64,000 nt of DNA from Engraulis encrasicolus. Its lineage: Eukaryota > Chordata > Actinopteri > Clupeiformes > Engraulidae. The stretch covers positions 26,688,701 through 26,752,700 of the forward strand of contig NC_085868.1 in assembly GCF_034702125.1 (NCBI RefSeq), in the 5' to 3' direction. Under the pieces are notes generated by a model, which was not told the DNA's origin, searched no databases, and worked only from the letters and a program-made list of their open reading frames with translations. The position numbers and the translations under genes were made by a program. This document shows positions 49,123-62,000 of this stretch, piece after piece; within the stretch, counting starts at the first letter, position 1; each line of letters starts with the position of its first letter.

Positions 49123-52100
49123 TCAGGACAGGCGAATGGCAGCATACTCAGTGGAGTCATCGACTTGGATGGGTCGGGCATGTGGGCGGGACATGGCCTG
49201 GTGATTGAGTGAGGCGTACACCAATGGGGCGGCATCCTCGCCCACGTCCCTGGTCAGGGTGGCAACGCGATTGGTGGAGTGCAGCTGCAGCGGCACAGCG
49301 TCTCTCGGCGGCACCGGCACGACATCTCTCACGGACACGTCACTGGAGGGTCGTGACCTTGACCTCCCGCCGTTGTTGTTGTCGTAGAGATGCCCTGCTT
49401 GACCTTGTGCTCCTTGGCCAGCTGAGGGGGGGTTGGAGCGAGGGCGGGGCACGGGGTGACGGGGACCAGGAGGAGGAGGGTCAAGATCGGACATATGCAC
49501 TGATGCATACTAAAAACAACAAATGAAGATGTTACTTCTTTATGCATACTAAAAAAGTGAGCAAAAAAACCCATTTGACCTTAGTGTCTTATTCAGTGTG
49601 CAAACCTACTCCTACCTTGAACTGTAGGCCTATATTAAAACCAAAAACCATTTCTTGGAGTCACAGGAAATACTATGTCAAAAATGTTAATGATTTTATG
49701 AATGTGTCTTCTATTTGTTCAATTCTTTCACATATTTAAGTTAATTTGAAGATGAGTGAGAGTGCATGGCAATGTGAGCAAGTGTACTGAAGATGTAGAG
49801 GGGAATTCTCCATACAATAATTTCAAAAGGGACCTTGCAGATGTTCATTGTAAGACAGGGTCAAAGGAAGGAAAGGTGTGGGGAGGATGTAAATTGGGAT
49901 GTCATTGTCATTTAGGAAGAAGAGGGCAGAGGTATAAAATGTAATAGTAGTAGTACCTGATTCTCAACTGCCTTTGTGGTTTGAGCTTGCCTTGATCCTG
50001 TGAAACAAATTAGAAACTCCCGGTCAGTCACTGACAACAGCAATGATTTCGTGTATTTCAAAATTCAAACCTAAAACAAAACAACTATCTGAGCAACTTA
50101 CCTTTACAGCACCTTATGCAGAGACAAGACAGGCACGTGATGATGAATATTCCCGCTATTCCAGAGGAGATGTATACAGCAGGCCAAAACCATTCAAATG
50201 AGCTTGCACTCTCAGGAGTATCTGTAGCATCTGAGGAGGAAACAACAATTTCAGTCTGATGTACAGTATGTGGCCATCCCATTTCCAAGTGTTGCACATA
50301 TCATATTAATATTATTTATTTTATTTTGTGATTAGCAAGATTCAGAATTGACACTCTGTCAGAGCAAAACATGTATAACTGCAATGTGTTTTGAAAGTGA
50401 AGCCCATATACGCTCCCACAGTGTATATGTTTTGATTGATTACTTGGAATCAAAATTCAAATTTCTGCCCTTACTTGCAGTATTGTTGACACTGCTTGGG
50501 TGTACGATTTGTTCATTTTCTGAAAAGGTTTGAAAGAAAACAACTCATTTCTATGCATGCCGTAAATTATATTTCTTAACACTATAGAAGTAAGAGCAAG
50601 AGAATAAATAGTTAATTTACCTGTCACTGAGACATTGATGGCATGACCCGCACAGACTCCGGACAATCCATTACACTGGCACCTGTATAGTCCAGAATCT
50701 GTTTTGTTGATGTTTTTGAAATGAAGGTAAAAGACGCCGAATGTCTCCTGTGTGCTTTTCCATGCCATTTCTATTTGGTCTGTTTCATTAAAAGTGTAGC
50801 AGTCATCATTTGATTCTGCAACTTTGCACCACGACATTTTTGGCATTTCATGACAGTACTTGACTGGGCAGTTGATCACCAGATTTGCAGAGGGAAAAGC
50901 TTCATACTTGGTATGTCGATGTACGAAGATCTGAGTCTCACATGTTTCGTTCATGTCTGCAAATCAAGACATCAATGGCAGTTTTAGTATAGCATTCCTG
51001 TGACTGATATACAGAATGGGAAAACATCTGTATGCTCTGAACAGCATTTCAGTGAAAAAACAATGTTTTGATTAATATTTCTATAAAGTCAAAGAACACA
51101 ATACACTTACATTAGAAGTGTTACATTCACACTACATAAAGGGTCAAGGGTCACAAAAACACGAAACAACACCAAACATCCTTCAACTCCGAAGAACTCT
51201 GACATCACATACGTAGGGTATTGTTATGATGATTTCATCATTTCAATGAGTCTTAAGAGAAAAGGCCCAAGCCAACCCTCTCCACAACCCATCAAATATA
51301 TTAACATCACCTGATCCACAGTGATTTCATTTCATTCGTTTATTGTGGAAGTGAAATTCTACAAGTGGAACTGGGGAGATGTTAGGTGTTATGAGGACAG
51401 GGTCCAATAAAACCCACACGTCAAATATCTTCAGGCATTAGCCTACATCATTGTGAAAATGGGGTATTTTTGGTGACACAACCCACAAATTCATGTGAAA
51501 CTAGTGTTTCCTGACAAATACATGCAGCAAAGAAAATTTACCCCAAAATTCATCCCCTCCCACCAGTATGGTAATGGCGTTTCCATCCCTTTAAGTATCT
51601 CATATAATTTCTCCCTAGGTTTAATGAATCACTTGATTTTAAAGTAATATCAATTTCATAGCTTACATCACACCACAACATGCTTGTATATCTTTAAACG
51701 TGCATCTGATACAACGGCAGTTACATATTGTATTATCTACATGCATCTGTTTTCTCACTCATGGGACTGTACCATGATTGAAACCTCATGTATCATAGAG
51801 AAGTACTACATAGGCTACTATATGTCTTTCATTGTCATTTTCTTGTCACACAATGGTAACATACAATTCATTGCAAGTACACCGCACTAATATGCCAACA
51901 GCGCTGCAGTACAAGTATGCTGCATATCTCTTTAATCATTTTCTTTCTTTATTGTTTTAAATATTTGGAGGGGGGGGGGGTTAGGCCATTTTTTGTTGTG
52001 ATAGGACAGTTGAGACAGACAGGAAATAAGTGGGGAGAGAGAGAGTCAGGGAAGAGTCAGCAAAGAACCCGGGCCGGAATCAAACCCAAGTCTCCAGTGT

Positions 52101-54560
52101 AGCAGTGCAGTGCCCTACCGCTTGAGCCACTGCAGGGTCTCTTGAATCATTTTCTTGTTGCACAATGATACACACACTTTGGAACCCAATTAGTAGGAAA
52201 TCATTGCTGTAACTAGGGCCTACTACACTAAATGAAACCAATGGCGCTGTTCTGTTCTCACTAACCTGTCATCAGCTGCATTTACTGAGAGTGTTATCGT
52301 AAAAAAACCTATTATATTTAGGGAAACTTGATTCAGATGTGTCTGCATTGAAGATGTAGCAGTTCTCGAGCTACTGAACAGCAGGACACTTAGCACTTAC
52401 TGTAACTACAGGACCAGTAAACAGTAGGGCTGCGAATTGCCAACAACCTCATGGATACGTTACACATCATGATACAATACACATTGCAATACATTCTACA
52501 CAAAATGTAGCCTATTGCGATTTTTTCTTATTCTAGATAGCAACAGAATGCCAGTGTGTGCCATTACAATGTAATGCTGCCTTTGAACTCATTAAAGCAT
52601 GTTAAATTATAACTACAAATAGTGTACTCTGCCAGTAATACGGTGACTGAATATGAGGAAGTGTCTGGACTTCTTTCCAGTGACTAGTCTGGGTATTTGT
52701 AAAAACCTGTAGATAATCACAATACAGGGGTTCCGATAAAATAGGTGTACACATAAAGATGCCAAACACAATATATTGTTGACATTTTTTTCACAGGCTG
52801 TCTGTCCGGGCCCCTCCTCTCTATGTACCCCACCTCGAAGGCCCTTACTGTAATCAGGGGCCATGGTCAGCCCCAACTCTCCCCAACTCCCCTGCTCAGC
52901 ATTTGCCAATTTTTTTAAAATGTTTTTTTGTATTAATGTTTTTCACATACAGCAATAATTTATTTGCATTGCTGCAATTACAATATTCCCATATTACTAC
53001 AGCTATCTGTTCTTTTAGCTTTTGCCAATTTTATACCCATGGATAACCCCATGGATAAGCCTTTTTAACCCCGGCATTTTCAACCCATGGATAAGCCTTC
53101 TTTTGTTTGTTACTCTATCACCACATAGCCTACCTATACATCCCTGTTTCCAGTGGTGGACAGTAACGAAGTAAATGTAATTCGTTACTGTACTTAAGTA
53201 ACATTTTCATACTTTCATACTTTACTCAAGTATTTTTATTTGGTAAGACTTTATACTTTTACTTCACTACATTTCAAAGCGAAATTTAGTACTTTCACTT
53301 CGTTACATTTACAGAAACACTCGTTCCTTACTCGTTCCTTTTTTATTTAAGGCGATACACGGCAGGTGAACTAGGCCTAATTCATTTTTAATGCCCTGGT
53401 CAAATGAAATCTGAGATTTCATGCTTGTGTGAAGAAAGTGAAACTGAATCCGATTGGCAGACTCAGAGATTCGCCATTGTGATTGGTTGTAATGTGTCAC
53501 GTGACAACAAGCTCTGCTGTACAGAATTAGTTTTAGAAAGAAAGCGAGCAGAGCAAGACCACTGACTGATGTGTCCACTGTTGCGACTTGCGAGACGAAT
53601 TGAAATAAGAAAAACGGTAGCCTACTTTCTAGTAACATGCGGAAAGCACAGCAAAACAATAAAGCAGGCGACTATAACGTTGTTAGAGTGTATTAATCTG
53701 CACGTCGTATTCGTTGTGTGAGGGGGGAGAGGTTTAGCTCGCAGGCTGCACTCGCCTGACAAGACGAAATTTGTCAGATAGGCTTCGCGTTTGAACTGAA
53801 TAATCAGCGAATTGATACTTAATGTAGGCTCTACTGCTTATTGTGCTATATCTGTGTTATGGCTTACAATAGAGTCACATAATTGCCGCTTTTGTAGCGT
53901 GTTAGTTTCTTGAGTCAAGTACACAGGATGCCTAAACATGCTGCTTATTCCAAACCATCCAGGCGCACAACTCCGTGATAGCGTTTTTTCCCCTCAACAC
54001 ATTGCAGTATTTTCTGAAGTAGTTGGAGATATCAATTACTTGTCTAATAGACTCCCCTGTCACCGAAAAATGTTTTGCTTCAACTTTATGGAAAAGAGGC
54101 TTGTGTAAAGGGTTTGTATCTTTACATGAGGATTGCCATGCCCACCATATGTTGCAAACTTAAGTGAGGCTACATGCAACATGTATCCTTGCAACATGTA
54201 TCCTTTCCCTTAAGTCAGGTCAGTAGGCTACAGTGGATATGAAATGCACTGGCAATACCACCAAAGTGAGGTTGTAAAAAACAACAGTAACAAAGTTTTT
54301 TTTAAAAAGAGAAAAAAAGTGGACTTTGGCTAAATTGGCCCAGTGATGTGCACAGGCACAAAAGGCTTTTTCATGATCAGACAGATAAGTGTTCCAATTA
54401 AGTTGTATCAAGTAGGCTATTGCAAATCATTGGCATCTAGCAAATAGAGACCATTACAAGTATATGAAGATGTTCCTATCTTTAAAGGTAGCTTAGAATC
54501 GCAAGAAGTCTGTTTGTCCATACATAGGCCTAAGCCAACCTTAACATAACCAAACACTAC

Positions 54561-54625
<65 letters not shown>

Positions 54626-55416
54626 AAGAAGAAGAAGAAGAAGAGGTCTACCAAAACCATAATTATAACAAATATTAAACATTAAGTACTTTATTGGCTA
54701 CTACTCTAACTCCTTGCTGTCACAAATAAGTAGGCCTATACTGGACTGTAGGCCTACAGCTGGGGTGTATTGTAGTAGTTGTTCTAATAGGCATATAATC
54801 AATTTCAGCCTAATCATTCTTAATATTAATGGCCCTTTCATGTGTTCTTTTGGGCATGTTAGGGTCAGTATTAAATGTTTAGAGAGGTGAAAATGAACTT
54901 CTGATGCTATAACATCCATGGACTTACTCCACAGTGTTTCTGAGGCCTGTTATGGCCTAGTTCTAACATGTTGGTATAGTCTATGCAAATCAGAGGATAT
55001 TTAATTAGATACATATGACTAAACTAGGCCTACAACACTTAAATATTAAAATTGCACCAAAGGCTTCATTTTTAAGTTTTTACTTTTTACTTTTAGTACT
55101 TAAGTATTTTTGACGGCAGATACTTTTGTACTTCTACTCAAGTAAAAAAGTGAGGTGAATACTTTCACTTTTACTTGAGTAGTTTTCAAAGCAAGGTAAC
55201 TGTACTTTTACTCAAGTACATAACTGGTGTACTTCGTCCACCACTGACTGTTTCACAAAAATGCATACATCCAAGTGCAAGTGTATTACAGCGTGAAACA
55301 GAGGTTACAGTACCCTAGTAATTTTCAGTTAACTCACCATGTCCGCTTGCAGAGCGTAACCCAGAACACAGGACGAGGACGACGAATGTGAAAAAGAACA
55401 CTTTTCCAGATGCCAT
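49123..55416 (-). CDS. btla: B- and T-lymphocyte attenuator (BTLA)
   Basis: Exons are 55338-55416 (signal peptide, MASGKVFFFTFVVLVL start), 50621-50956 (Ig), 50102-50230 (TM), 49957-49997 and 49123-49509. Phases agree and give 323 residues. The Ig domain (about 27-138) has the BTLA cysteine pattern INCPVKYC then SWCK and LYRCQCNG, plus several N-glycosylation sites. The membrane helix is at about 153-175. The tail has four tyrosines: ENQYASV (196), HLYDNN (237, YxN Grb2-type), LVYASLNH (293, ITIM) and TEYAAI (317, ITSM-like). Mammalian BTLA has the same YDN, VYASLNH and TEYASI order with near-identical spacing. BTLA is an inhibitory receptor of lymphocytes that recruits SHP-1/2 and binds HVEM. 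The first intron holds a 2.1-kb hAT element. Confidence 0.92.
51985..52140 (-). mobile_element. tRNA-derived SINE
   Basis: In minus orientation: A box TGGCTCAAGCGGTAGGGC and B box GGTTTGATTCCGG at tRNA spacing, then the family body (GATAGGACAGTTGAGACAGA in plus sense). It lies in btla intron 1. Confidence 0.85.
53151..55246. mobile_element. hAT element, 2.1 kb, non-autonomous
   Basis: Starts CAGTGGTGGACAGTAACGAA and ends TACTTCGTCCACCACTG. The target octamers cctgtttc (53143-53150) and actgtttc (55247-55254) match 7 of 8. Both subterminal regions are rich in ACTTTTACT/AGTAC words. No transposase frame was seen. An (AAT)n-(AAG)n compound microsatellite sits at 54563-54641. Located in btla intron 1, ending 91 bp from the signal-peptide exon. 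Confidence 0.9.
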
Positions 55417-55702
55417 GCCTGCTTTGCTCACTGCCAGACAATCCGTCACTGGACAACAACACATAAGCCCAAACTGGAGAAGATATCAGAAGATCCAGGG
55501 CAGAGGGCCCAGTGAAAGGGGTTTGGATGATGCATCACCTAATGAGTCAGTTTGTCCTTGGAGAATACACCTGCCTCCCATTGTTTGTCTGTCTACTTCT
55601 CTGTTTCACTTCTGTTTTCATCTGGATGAATCAAGCAGACAGTCACTACAGCATGCGTTAGCGCTCTCTCGCCCTCTCGCCCTCTCGCCCTCTCGCCCTC
55701 TC

Positions 55703-55768
<66 letters not shown>

Positions 55769-56211
55769 GCTCTCTCTCCCTCTCTCTCAGATTTCCACTT
55801 GTCTACCTAGAATATCTTCTGTTGGTGTGAGAGTGTCATCTACTGGTGATTTTGTGTGCATACAAGCAGCATTTCCATGATTGAACTACCCATTTATCGG
55901 ATTGAATGTAGTTGTGTGTATCACTTAAACCTGTACAAATTCTATGTGTTAACACTTTACGGTAGGCTACATGAACTTACTTTCAACATGGTCAAGTTTT
56001 GTATGGACCATAATTGTTGAATGATACATTGCACCATAGTATTTGTAGGTATGTACATTAACTGATTATATTTTGGATGCCTCACTTTATCTAGCTTAGT
56101 GTTTCTTAACATTTTTTGATCAAATGCCCCCTTGACCTCTCCATGAGCCTGCCAGGCAAAACCCCTACAGCAGAAAGCTGTACAGGGGGCAAGTTCAATT
56201 TGCGGTCGCTA

Positions 56212-56254
<43 letters not shown>

Positions 56255-56314
56255 CTAGATTTCTAGACTGGGGGGAAATGATCATTTATCTTTCTGGGTC
56301 ATTGTCATTGATAC
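55417..56314. other. Upstream region of btla, no gene
   Basis: Contains a (CT)n tract (about 55707-55765) and a G-run of over 40 bases (56211-56253), with a hAT-like left end near 56095 (TTAGTGTTTCTTAACATTTT). The btla promoter should lie here, but no distinctive element was recognised. Confidence 0.4.
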
Positions 56315-56336
56315 TCAAGATTCAGAAGGGTTTTTT

Positions 56337-57047
56337 ATGTTTATCTTTCGGCAGGCCACGGTCCTGTCCCGTGTTGACTACTGCAACTCACTCATGACAG
56401 GTCTATCTGCTTGTGCGCTAAAACCTTTGCAGATGATCCAGAATGTGGCGTCACGGTTGATATTCAATCAACCCAAAAGGACCCATGTTACTCCTCTATT
56501 TATTGAGTTGCACTGGTTACCGATCGCTGCCCGGATCAAGCACAAGGCATTGACCCTTGCCTACAAAACCATCACAGGAACGGCCCCAGCTTATCTGAAG
56601 GACCTACTAACGCCTTATGTTACTGGAAGAGAACTACGCTCATCCAGCACAAGCCGTCTGGCTCTGCCATCCAGTCGCTCTAGGTACTCCCAGTCAACAT
56701 TGTTCTCCGTTGTGGTACCCAAGTGGTGGAATCTCTTGCAGCTTTCAAGAAACAACTAAAGACCTTCCTCTCGAGAGAATCTACTAGACTAATGCTTGAG
56801 CTGGCCTTGCCCCCGGGGCATACTCTTGACATGATGTTTAGTTTAGTTTAGTTTGTGTGTACTCGTTATTTGCGCTTTATAATTTTTTTTTTTTTTAAAC
56901 CCTCTTTGCAACTGCACTTGTTGTTCTGTATATCTCCTGTGCACTTTGTATTTGCTTGTGATGTTGGCTTGATTATGTCCTCTCTTGAAAGTCGCTTTGG
57001 TTATAAAGCGTCTGCCAAATGCAATGTAATGTAATGTAATGTAATAC
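56337..57047 (+). mobile_element. 3' end of an L2-type (CR1 group) LINE
   Basis: An open frame at 56337-56759 reads TVLSRVDYCNSLMTGL, PLQMIQNVASRLIFNQPKR, LHWLPIAARIKHK, TLAYKTITGTAPAYL and VPKWWNLL. This is the familiar C-terminal end of L2-type reverse transcriptase proteins. It is followed by AAGTCGCTTTGG and an (ATGTA)n tail. It is 5'-truncated and so dead. Confidence 0.9.
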
Positions 57048-57161
57048 AGTAGAAATAGAAGTAGGCCTACGTTGTACATTTGCAGATGTAATTACAATAC
57101 TTGTACATGATCAGTAAATATGCAGTGCACTGTACGCACTGTACTTCCTAATGAGGTAGAT

Positions 57162-57454
57162 CAGTGTTTCCCAACCAGGGGTACGTATACCACCAGGGGT
57201 ACGCGAGCACACCTCAGGGGGTACGTGAAGAAATGTAATAATAGCAAATACATGGAGTGTACTTTGGGATGGCGGAATAGATATAGAGCAGGCGTAAGGG
57301 GGGTACTCTTCATATGACAACATGGCTTAGAGGATTTTGAACAAAAGTAGCCCTCAGTAGCCCTCGGGTAGCCCTTGGTAGCCCTCTGACCCAGAAAGGT
57401 TGGGGACCCCTGGCTTAGGGGGTATTGTAGGACAAAAAAGGTTGGGAAACGCTG
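57162..57454. mobile_element. hAT MITE (CAGTGTTTCCCAACC ends), second copy
   Basis: Same family as 5154-5361: ends CAGTGTTTCCCAACCAGGGG and GGTTGGGAAACGCTG. Target octamers aggtagat (57154-57161) and atgtagat (57455-57462) match 7 of 8. The paralogous empty site is at about 58050. Confidence 0.92.
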
Positions 57455-58366
57455 ATGTAGATGATACTTTTACTTGATACACCTATGCTTTTTAGTCAAG
57501 TAACTATTTGGGGTGTTGTGATCAGGCAACTTGCCCATGGGGACCCAGGGACCCTGGTTCAAGTCCAATCTGGTGGTCCCAATCCCAGCACCAACCCCAT
57601 CTCTCTCTTACTTCCTTTTTCTCCATTCTCTGAAATTCAATAGTTAATCATGATTAATTGTGACTTGTATTTTTTTCCAATTCCAATTTTATAGACATAC
57701 CGTACACACAAGTCATAAATACTTATTAGTGAATAACCATGCGCTGTGCCAGGTTTTTGAGCCTGTCCCTCAAGATGTGGGGACTAGGCCTACTACAAAG
57801 CTGGTTCAGGAGTAAATCATCTAATAGAAGTCCTCCTTGGACCATAAGATTATAAATGTTGCCACTGGAGGGCAGCGTGTAATTGGTACTCAAGATTCAG
57901 AGGGCTTTTTATGTTTTTCATTTGTCCGAGGTGTAGGCCTATAAAGTAGAAATAGAAGTAGGCCTACTGTTGCTGATGTAGTTTCCACCTAGTACATGAT
58001 CTTAGTTAACATAGGCTACCAGTTCTTCCACTGTACCTACAACGTAATGAGGTAGATGCTACTTTTACTAGATACACCTATGCTTTTTGGTCAAAATAGT
58101 AACTAATTGGGGTCCTGTGATCAGGCACCTTGCCCATGGGGAGCTAGTTCGATTCCAGTCCACCACCACCACCATCTCTCTCTCTCTTACTTCCTGTCAG
58201 CCCATGCTTGGAAATTCCATAGTTAATCACAATTAATTGTGTATTTTTTCCTTTGACGATTCCAATTTTATGGGCATACAGTACACACAAGTCAAAAATA
58301 TTTATTAGTGAATAACCATGTATGTGCTGCACTAGGTTTTTGAGCTCGTCCCTCAAGACGTGGTGT

Positions 58367-59028
58367 CATCTTTGGTCATGTAAAAGGACACGCATCAGTG
58401 CCACATGCTGACCATAAAATGCAAAATGCTGCGGAACTATCGTGATTTAAAAATATTGTGATTATCACATTAATCCAATTGCGATTAACACACTAATTTT
58501 GACAGCCCTCATAGTTACTAATTGTTCCCGTTTCATGACAGACTATCTGAATATAAAATCAATTGTACAAACATTTAATTTGAGAAATTTGAATGATATG
58601 TAAACATAATAGTCAAGACAAGTGAAAAGTTATTTATTTAAAAGATATAAAATGCACACGTGCAAATTTCACACTTCAATTAGATGCAGTTGTGTTGTGA
58701 TTCTCTTACAACCCCACAAAAAATACACCCTGCTAAGACAAGGCAGGATGTCATGACTCTCTTATGTGGTCATCTGTGAACGTTATACAGCTTCATCTCA
58801 TACACACTGACAGACCCCCCACACATACATAGTTCACAAACACACATAAATGAGATCTATTATATGCACAAACCGTTGATGAGGAAACGGAATGTGAAAA
58901 AGCAAGCAATTTATAAGCAATTTATTGAAAAGCACTGAAAGCGTAAAGAAAAAAGTTTGCTTTATTTACACTATGTCCTCATTTTGTGATATGACTTGTG
59001 TACGTCATGTTGTCATGGATTTGGAACA
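58367..59028. other. Intergenic and 3' UTR of the BTLA-like gene
   Basis: Minus-strand AATAAA signals at 58961-58966 and 58921-58926 lie 60-110 bp past the BTLA-like stop codon and probably end that gene. Nothing else was recognised. Confidence 0.45.
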
Positions 59029-62000
59029 TTAGTCCTCTTTGACCTTATAGATGACTGTACTCCAAAGATCCTTGAACAACAAATAGCAGAATTAGGATGT
59101 TGGAGGATACTTTGCAAAATGTAGGCCTATATTTAAACAAACTTGCGTTAATACAGTACATGAATTTACATGTGACATGAACTTCAAATTATAAAAAATA
59201 AGGTATAAATACCATTTAAATAATTCTAGATTACCTGGTACAGTGGCATGTCCTCTTTCTCCAATCCATTTGAATCTAAAAATTGTTTCAAGTCAGTAGC
59301 AGAATATACAACTCAACTCACCTCCTCCAAAACAAAAAACAATGTTTTACTTGAAAATCATTTATACCCTCCTTGAAAAACTTACTTGCATTGAATTTAA
59401 ATGTCAGAAAAAATAAAATCATGACAAGTATGACTGTGACCAAAACAGCCAAGAGAGCGTAATTTTCCAATTCAGTCTGATTTTCAGCTTCAGAATCAAC
59501 AGAAGTTGCTGAAAACATGACAAATCACCCACTTCAGATTATGCAGTATACAGTTTCAGTAGTCTTAAAACTTAATTAATCCTTCTTTTATTCATTACAT
59601 AAATACATCCAACCTTTTAGATCAAGTAATGTATGTGCAGTCAGCTGCAATTACTTGGTCACATCTGATTTGTATAGCCTACATCAGGGGTCGGCAACCT
59701 ATGGCACGCGTGCCACTGCTGGCACGCGAAGGCATATTCACTGGCACGCGCCAGGCTGGGCCAGCATCAGAAAAAAAATATCAGACTGACAGCACGATAC
59801 TCCAATCGAATTTGCTCCCCAACACTCTGCACTCAGCTCCCGCCCACTTTCCCACGGGCCATAGGCGTATTATAAAGTTACCATTCTACAACCTTATCAA
59901 AACAAAGAGCGTGGATCTAACTTGATCAAAACTAGTAGCCTAGCCTACCTGAGGTAGATGACGGAGCCTCCGGCTAAAAAATCCAAAGATGGGGCATTCC
60001 AGCCCTCCTGGACGGAGGAATATGGTTTCGTGTCTGTCAAAGATCGCGCTGTGTGCACACTTTGCTGTGAAAATGTTGTGTGTCGAACTTCCAGCGTTAA
60101 GAGGCATATCGAGAAAAAACACGAGCAACTGTTTAAAGAAGACCCAGCCGAAAGAGCCGAAGTCATTAAACGTGCCGTGGCCAGACATGGCAAACAATCC
60201 AGCTCTCTCAAAGTTTTTGTGAACACCCAAGGCAGTGTCACAGAAGCCAGTTATAATCTGGCTAGTTGCATCGCTAAGCATGGGAAGCCGTTTACTGATG
60301 GGGAGTATATAAAGGAGGCCTTTCTCAGCTGCACGGAGCCTGCATCCTGCAATGCTGGGCGTCTGCTCCAGATAAGTTCCGCTGTCTAAAGAACATTGCA
60401 TTGGCCCTCCTCTCAGTGTTCGGCTCAACTTACTTGTGTGAACAGGTGTTTTCGCACATGAAAAGTGTGCTCAGCCCTACCCGCAGCCGTTTGACCACTG
60501 ACAATTCCGAGTCATGTTTACAATTGAAAGTGACAAACTATGAACCCCAGATAAGAAAGCTCAGCCAAGAAAAGCAAGGACAGGGCTCACACTGACAGGT
60601 AGGCAAGATTAATTGTGGCACATAGCCTCAGCTCACACTGTTAAGTTGCTGTTTGTTCATATAAAATGCTGTGGCTGTTTGTTAGGGTATGCATGCCCAG
60701 GCCTACAATAATAATAACACTATTAAAAATTGTAGTGTAATGTTAGAAATTAATAATAAAAGAATGAATGAAAATAGTTATAGGCCTAATAGTTTTCTTT
60801 GTAAGGCACATTTCCTATGCAAAATAAAATTCAAAATTAGAACATATTCCTGTAGTTTGCGTTTTTTTTACCATTATTGTTGATAGTGGCACACTCATTG
60901 ATTAGAGATGTTGAAGTTGGCACTCCATGTCTCAAAGGTTGCCTACCCCTGGCCTACAGTATTCAGAAAAAAACATTTCTGAACAATATTTGTTTTAAAG
61001 TTATGTAGGATTAAACGGTATAATTACCTGTCACTGTTACATTGATGGCATGACTTCTGCAGCCTGCAGAGTAACGTGTTTTACACTCACACATGTACAG
61101 TCCAGAGTCAACTTAAGTTATGTTTTTGAAATGAAGGTAAAAGACGCCGAATGTCTCCTGTGTGCTTTTCCATGCCATTTCTATTTGGCCTGTTGTAGTA
61201 AATGGGAGACATTCATTTGATTCATCTAACCATTTGCACCACTCCATCTTTGGCTTTTCGTGACAGTATTGGACAGGGCAGTTGATCGTCAGACTTTGGG
61301 AGCGAGAAGCGACAGCCGTGGTATTTCGCTTCATAAACACCTGCGGGTCACAGAATTCACTCCCATCTGAGAATTCAATAGGTCAACAGAAACATAAATA
61401 GAGTTCTCACAAATTATAGGCCTATATTTGTTTCAAATCAATCAAGCAATCAATCAATCAATCAATAAATATAATATAATAAATAAATATAAAATATACA
61501 TAATATAAAAATAAATATAAATAATATATGAATATAAATAAATCAAATAGGAGCTCAATGCTTATATGCAATGCAAAAATACATTATTGCTTTTCAGTGA
61601 ACAGAGAGAATTGATGCAGATGTCAGCTATGTTATAGGCTAGTATTACTTATTTTTGTTACACAACTAACAAAGACAGTGTTGGTAACATTCGAAATTGT
61701 ATGCTCACAATCAAACTGTTTGGGTAACTTTCTGTCCAGTTCAGTAAACAAAACTGAAGGGCTTTTTTTAGATTAGATTGTCCAGCCCTAATTGTGATGG
61801 TGAATCAACAGCAGACATTTATTACGGGGCCTTGCTTTGCCTTTATATCTAATACTGTATGTTTTTATGGAATAAGGTCTTTGACTTTGAGTCTGTGACT
61901 TTGCACCACTTAATTTCACATTGCAACTGATGGTCAGACAGGGATCAAACAGCTTCAGAAAATACAGTACATTCTGAATTGTGATCTGAGGATTGTACAA

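Larger units (their letters stand above)
56315..58366 (+). repeat. Tandem segmental duplication with insertions in one copy
   Basis: Copy A (about 56315-57782) and copy B (about 57888-58366) share, in order, TACTCAAGATTCAGA, TAGAAATAGAAGTAGGCCTA, AATGAGGTAGAT, GATACACCTATGCTTTTT, GATCAGGCA(A/C)CTTGCCCATG and TTAGTGAATAACCATG. Copy A alone contains the L2 fragment and the hAT MITE described below, so copy B shows the empty state of both sites. Both copies include a tRNA-like B box from a SINE. Confidence 0.85.

Noticed and set aside
59029..59070. VIYKV in the BTLA-like tail as an ITIM
   Set aside because: Position +3 after Tyr is Lys, so the ITIM consensus is not met. LYQDL has YxxL but Pro at -2.
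59940..60428. 162-codon minus-strand frame
   Set aside because: Antisense to the hAT transposase remnant, which has the BED finger in the plus frame.
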